6,363 nt of DNA, taken from positions 1-6,363 of the forward strand of contig DJXF01000083.1 in the NCBI GenBank assembly GCA_002449635.1, read 5' to 3'. How positions within the stretch are numbered: position 1 is the first letter of the stretch; each line of letters opens with the position of its first letter. Origin of the DNA: Clostridiales bacterium UBA7011. GTDB taxonomy: Bacteria; Bacillota; Clostridia; Oscillospirales; Butyricicoccaceae. The position numbers were made by a program, and so were the translations under genes. The notes beneath the pieces were generated by a model. It was not told the DNA's origin and made no database searches. It worked only from the letters and a program-made list of their open reading frames with translations. Shown in pieces: positions 5,606 to 6,363 of the stretch.

Positions 5606-5947
5606 ATGGCAGCTTCCAGAAATAATCGGAAAAAGGGAAAAAAGAGAACGAAGGGTCATAAGTCGCCGGTCCGCACGCCGGCAGAGCAGAGCGCGAAAAA
5701 ACGCACGGAGTACGACTGGTTCGGCATGGCGGGACTGGCACTCATGCTGGCGGGCTTTCTGGGCGCGATGTTCACACCGTATGGTCTGGCCTTTTACCCG
5801 ATCACCTTTGTCGGCGCACTGATGGGACTGGTCAAATCCAAATGGGACACCACGCCGCATAAAATCAGCGTGGTCTGCTACATTGTTTACTGCCTGCTGG
5901 TGGCCTATATGTGGGTCGGTATTCTGACAGGGCGCGTTTCGTCATAA
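5606..5947 (+). CDS. Small basic-tailed membrane protein, first of two tandem paralogues
   Basis: I do not recognise this 113-residue protein. It starts with a Lys/Arg-rich polar tail (about 1-35, M-A-A-S-R-N-N-R-K-K). Three hydrophobic segments follow, at about 38-58, 61-76 and 87-107. The second carries Y-P-I-T-F-V-G (64-70) and the third C-Y-I-V-Y-C-L-L-V-A-Y-M-W (91-103). The loop between them is basic, so the positive-inside rule puts the tail and this loop in the cytoplasm. The ATG at 5606 is chosen because GGGAGGGA lies 5 nt upstream and the downstream paralogue begins at the matching residue; the open frame extends further upstream, to 5135, but that part is antisense to ruvX and lies before the promoter. 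It probably forms an operon with the gene at 5975. The function is unknown; the basic tail might contact nucleic acid or acidic lipid, which is speculation. Confidence 0.82.
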   Translation: MAASRNNRKKGKKRTKGHKSPVRTPAEQSAKKRTEYDWFGMAGLALMLAGFLGAMFTPYGLAFYPITFVGALMGLVKSKWDTTPHKISVVCYIVYCLLVAYMWVGILTGRVSS

Positions 5948-5974
5948 GCAACGGGAAAAGGAGCGTATTTCGCA

Positions 5975-6328
5975 ATGGCAGTATCCAAAAACAATCGCAG
6001 AAAAAAGCGCAGACGCACGCAGAATCACAGTGCGCCGGTCGACATGGCAAAGCGGCAGGAGGAGCTTCGCGCAAGCGAGGAGCAGCAGGCGTTGGAAAAA
6101 CGTCATCTGCGGCTGAGCGTGATTGCCGTCGTCATCATGGTCGCCGGCCTGATGATCGCATGGAAGGCGAGTCGTCTCATCGGCTATCCGATTACGTTTG
6201 TCGGCTCACTGGTCGGCTTGTACGCGGCGCGCAGGCAGGGCAAGAAGCAGCGGGTCACCGTGATCTGCTACACGATTTACAGCGCCCTGATCGCTTATAT
6301 GTGGATTGCTGAGTTTCTGGCGTCCTGA
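5975..6328 (+). CDS. Small basic-tailed membrane protein, second tandem paralogue
   Basis: This 117-residue protein is clearly related to its upstream neighbour. It shares the start (M-A-V-S-K-N-N-R-R-K against M-A-A-S-R-N-N-R-K-K), the second segment (Y-P-I-T-F-V-G at 71-77, then L-x-G-L) and the third (I-C-Y-T-I-Y-S-A-L-I-A-Y-M-W, 97-110). Between the tail and the first hydrophobic segment (about 45-63) lies a charged, probably helical stretch (24-44, Glu/Gln/Lys/Arg-rich) that its neighbour lacks. Topology should match: tail and basic loop (85-93) inside, three membrane segments. AAAAGGAG (5956-5963) lies 11 nt before the ATG. The gap to the upstream stop is 27 bp with no terminator, so the two are probably co-transcribed. 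Its function is unknown to me; the two may form a heteromer, which is inference. Confidence 0.82.
   Translation: MAVSKNNRRKKRRRTQNHSAPVDMAKRQEELRASEEQQALEKRHLRLSVIAVVIMVAGLMIAWKASRLIGYPITFVGSLVGLYAARRQGKKQRVTVICYTIYSALIAYMWIAEFLAS
5988..6003 (+). repeat. 16-bp direct repeat, copy 1 (inside second paralogue)
   Basis: AAAACAATCGCAGAAA encodes most of the K-N-N-R-R-K tail near the start of the second small membrane protein. It recurs exactly at 6347-6362. Confidence 0.85.
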
Positions 6329-6342
6329 GCCGCGGCGATTTT

Positions 6343-6363
6343 GTGCAAAACAATCGCAGAAAC
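6343..6363 (+). CDS. Possible start of a third tandem paralogue (cut by window edge)
   Basis: A GTG at 6343 opens a frame reading M-Q-N-N-R-R-N up to the right edge, matching the N-N-R-R tail of the preceding gene. The gap from the previous stop is 14 bp. Against it, there is no clear Shine-Dalgarno sequence and only seven codons are visible. It may instead be a stray duplicated fragment. Confidence 0.25.
6347..6362 (+). repeat. 16-bp direct repeat, copy 2 (after second paralogue)
   Basis: An exact copy of 5988-6003, placed 19 bp after the stop codon of the second paralogue. It marks either a third gene copy or the scar of a tandem duplication. Confidence 0.8.

Overview
The window (6363 bp, GC-rich) looks like ordinary chromosome of a Gram-positive Clostridia-type bacterium, perhaps Oscillospirales. 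The placement is an inference from two secreted proteins with S-layer homology (SLH) repeats, bacterial Ig-like group 2 repeats, purine-rich Shine-Dalgarno sites and extended -10 promoters. I see no mobile elements, CRISPR arrays, tRNAs or rRNAs.

Layout. (1) 1-425: the C-terminal end of an ABC exporter ATPase, followed by a hairpin with a GAAA tetraloop. (2) 586-2160: a secreted cell-wall protein with SLH-like repeats at the N-terminus, a possible fibronectin-III-like module and a C-terminal M15/VanY-type zinc peptidase. It has its own extended -10 promoter and a strong terminator. (3) 2210-2495: a non-coding stretch with a TATAAT box, two inverted repeats and a predicted leader of about 200 nt with several hairpins. 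(4) 2496-4850: a 784-residue exported protein with six Ig-like repeats and three C-terminal SLH repeats, probably an abundant surface protein. (5) 4851-5059: three consecutive long hairpins between convergent genes. (6) 5060-5479, minus strand: ruvX/yqgF. (7) 5480-5605: divergent promoters sharing a perfect 17-bp palindrome. (8) 5606-6328: two small tandem paralogous membrane proteins of unknown function. The last 21 bases may begin a third copy.

Genes 2 and 4 fit a cell-envelope theme: both are exported and carry SLH repeats that would tether them to secondary cell-wall polymer. One is a likely wall peptidase and the other a likely structural or adhesive surface protein, and they are separately transcribed. 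The ruvX gene is housekeeping. No complete new system is evident. The most interesting points are the shared palindrome between the divergent promoters, the paralogous small-protein array, and the structured leader of the Ig/SLH gene.
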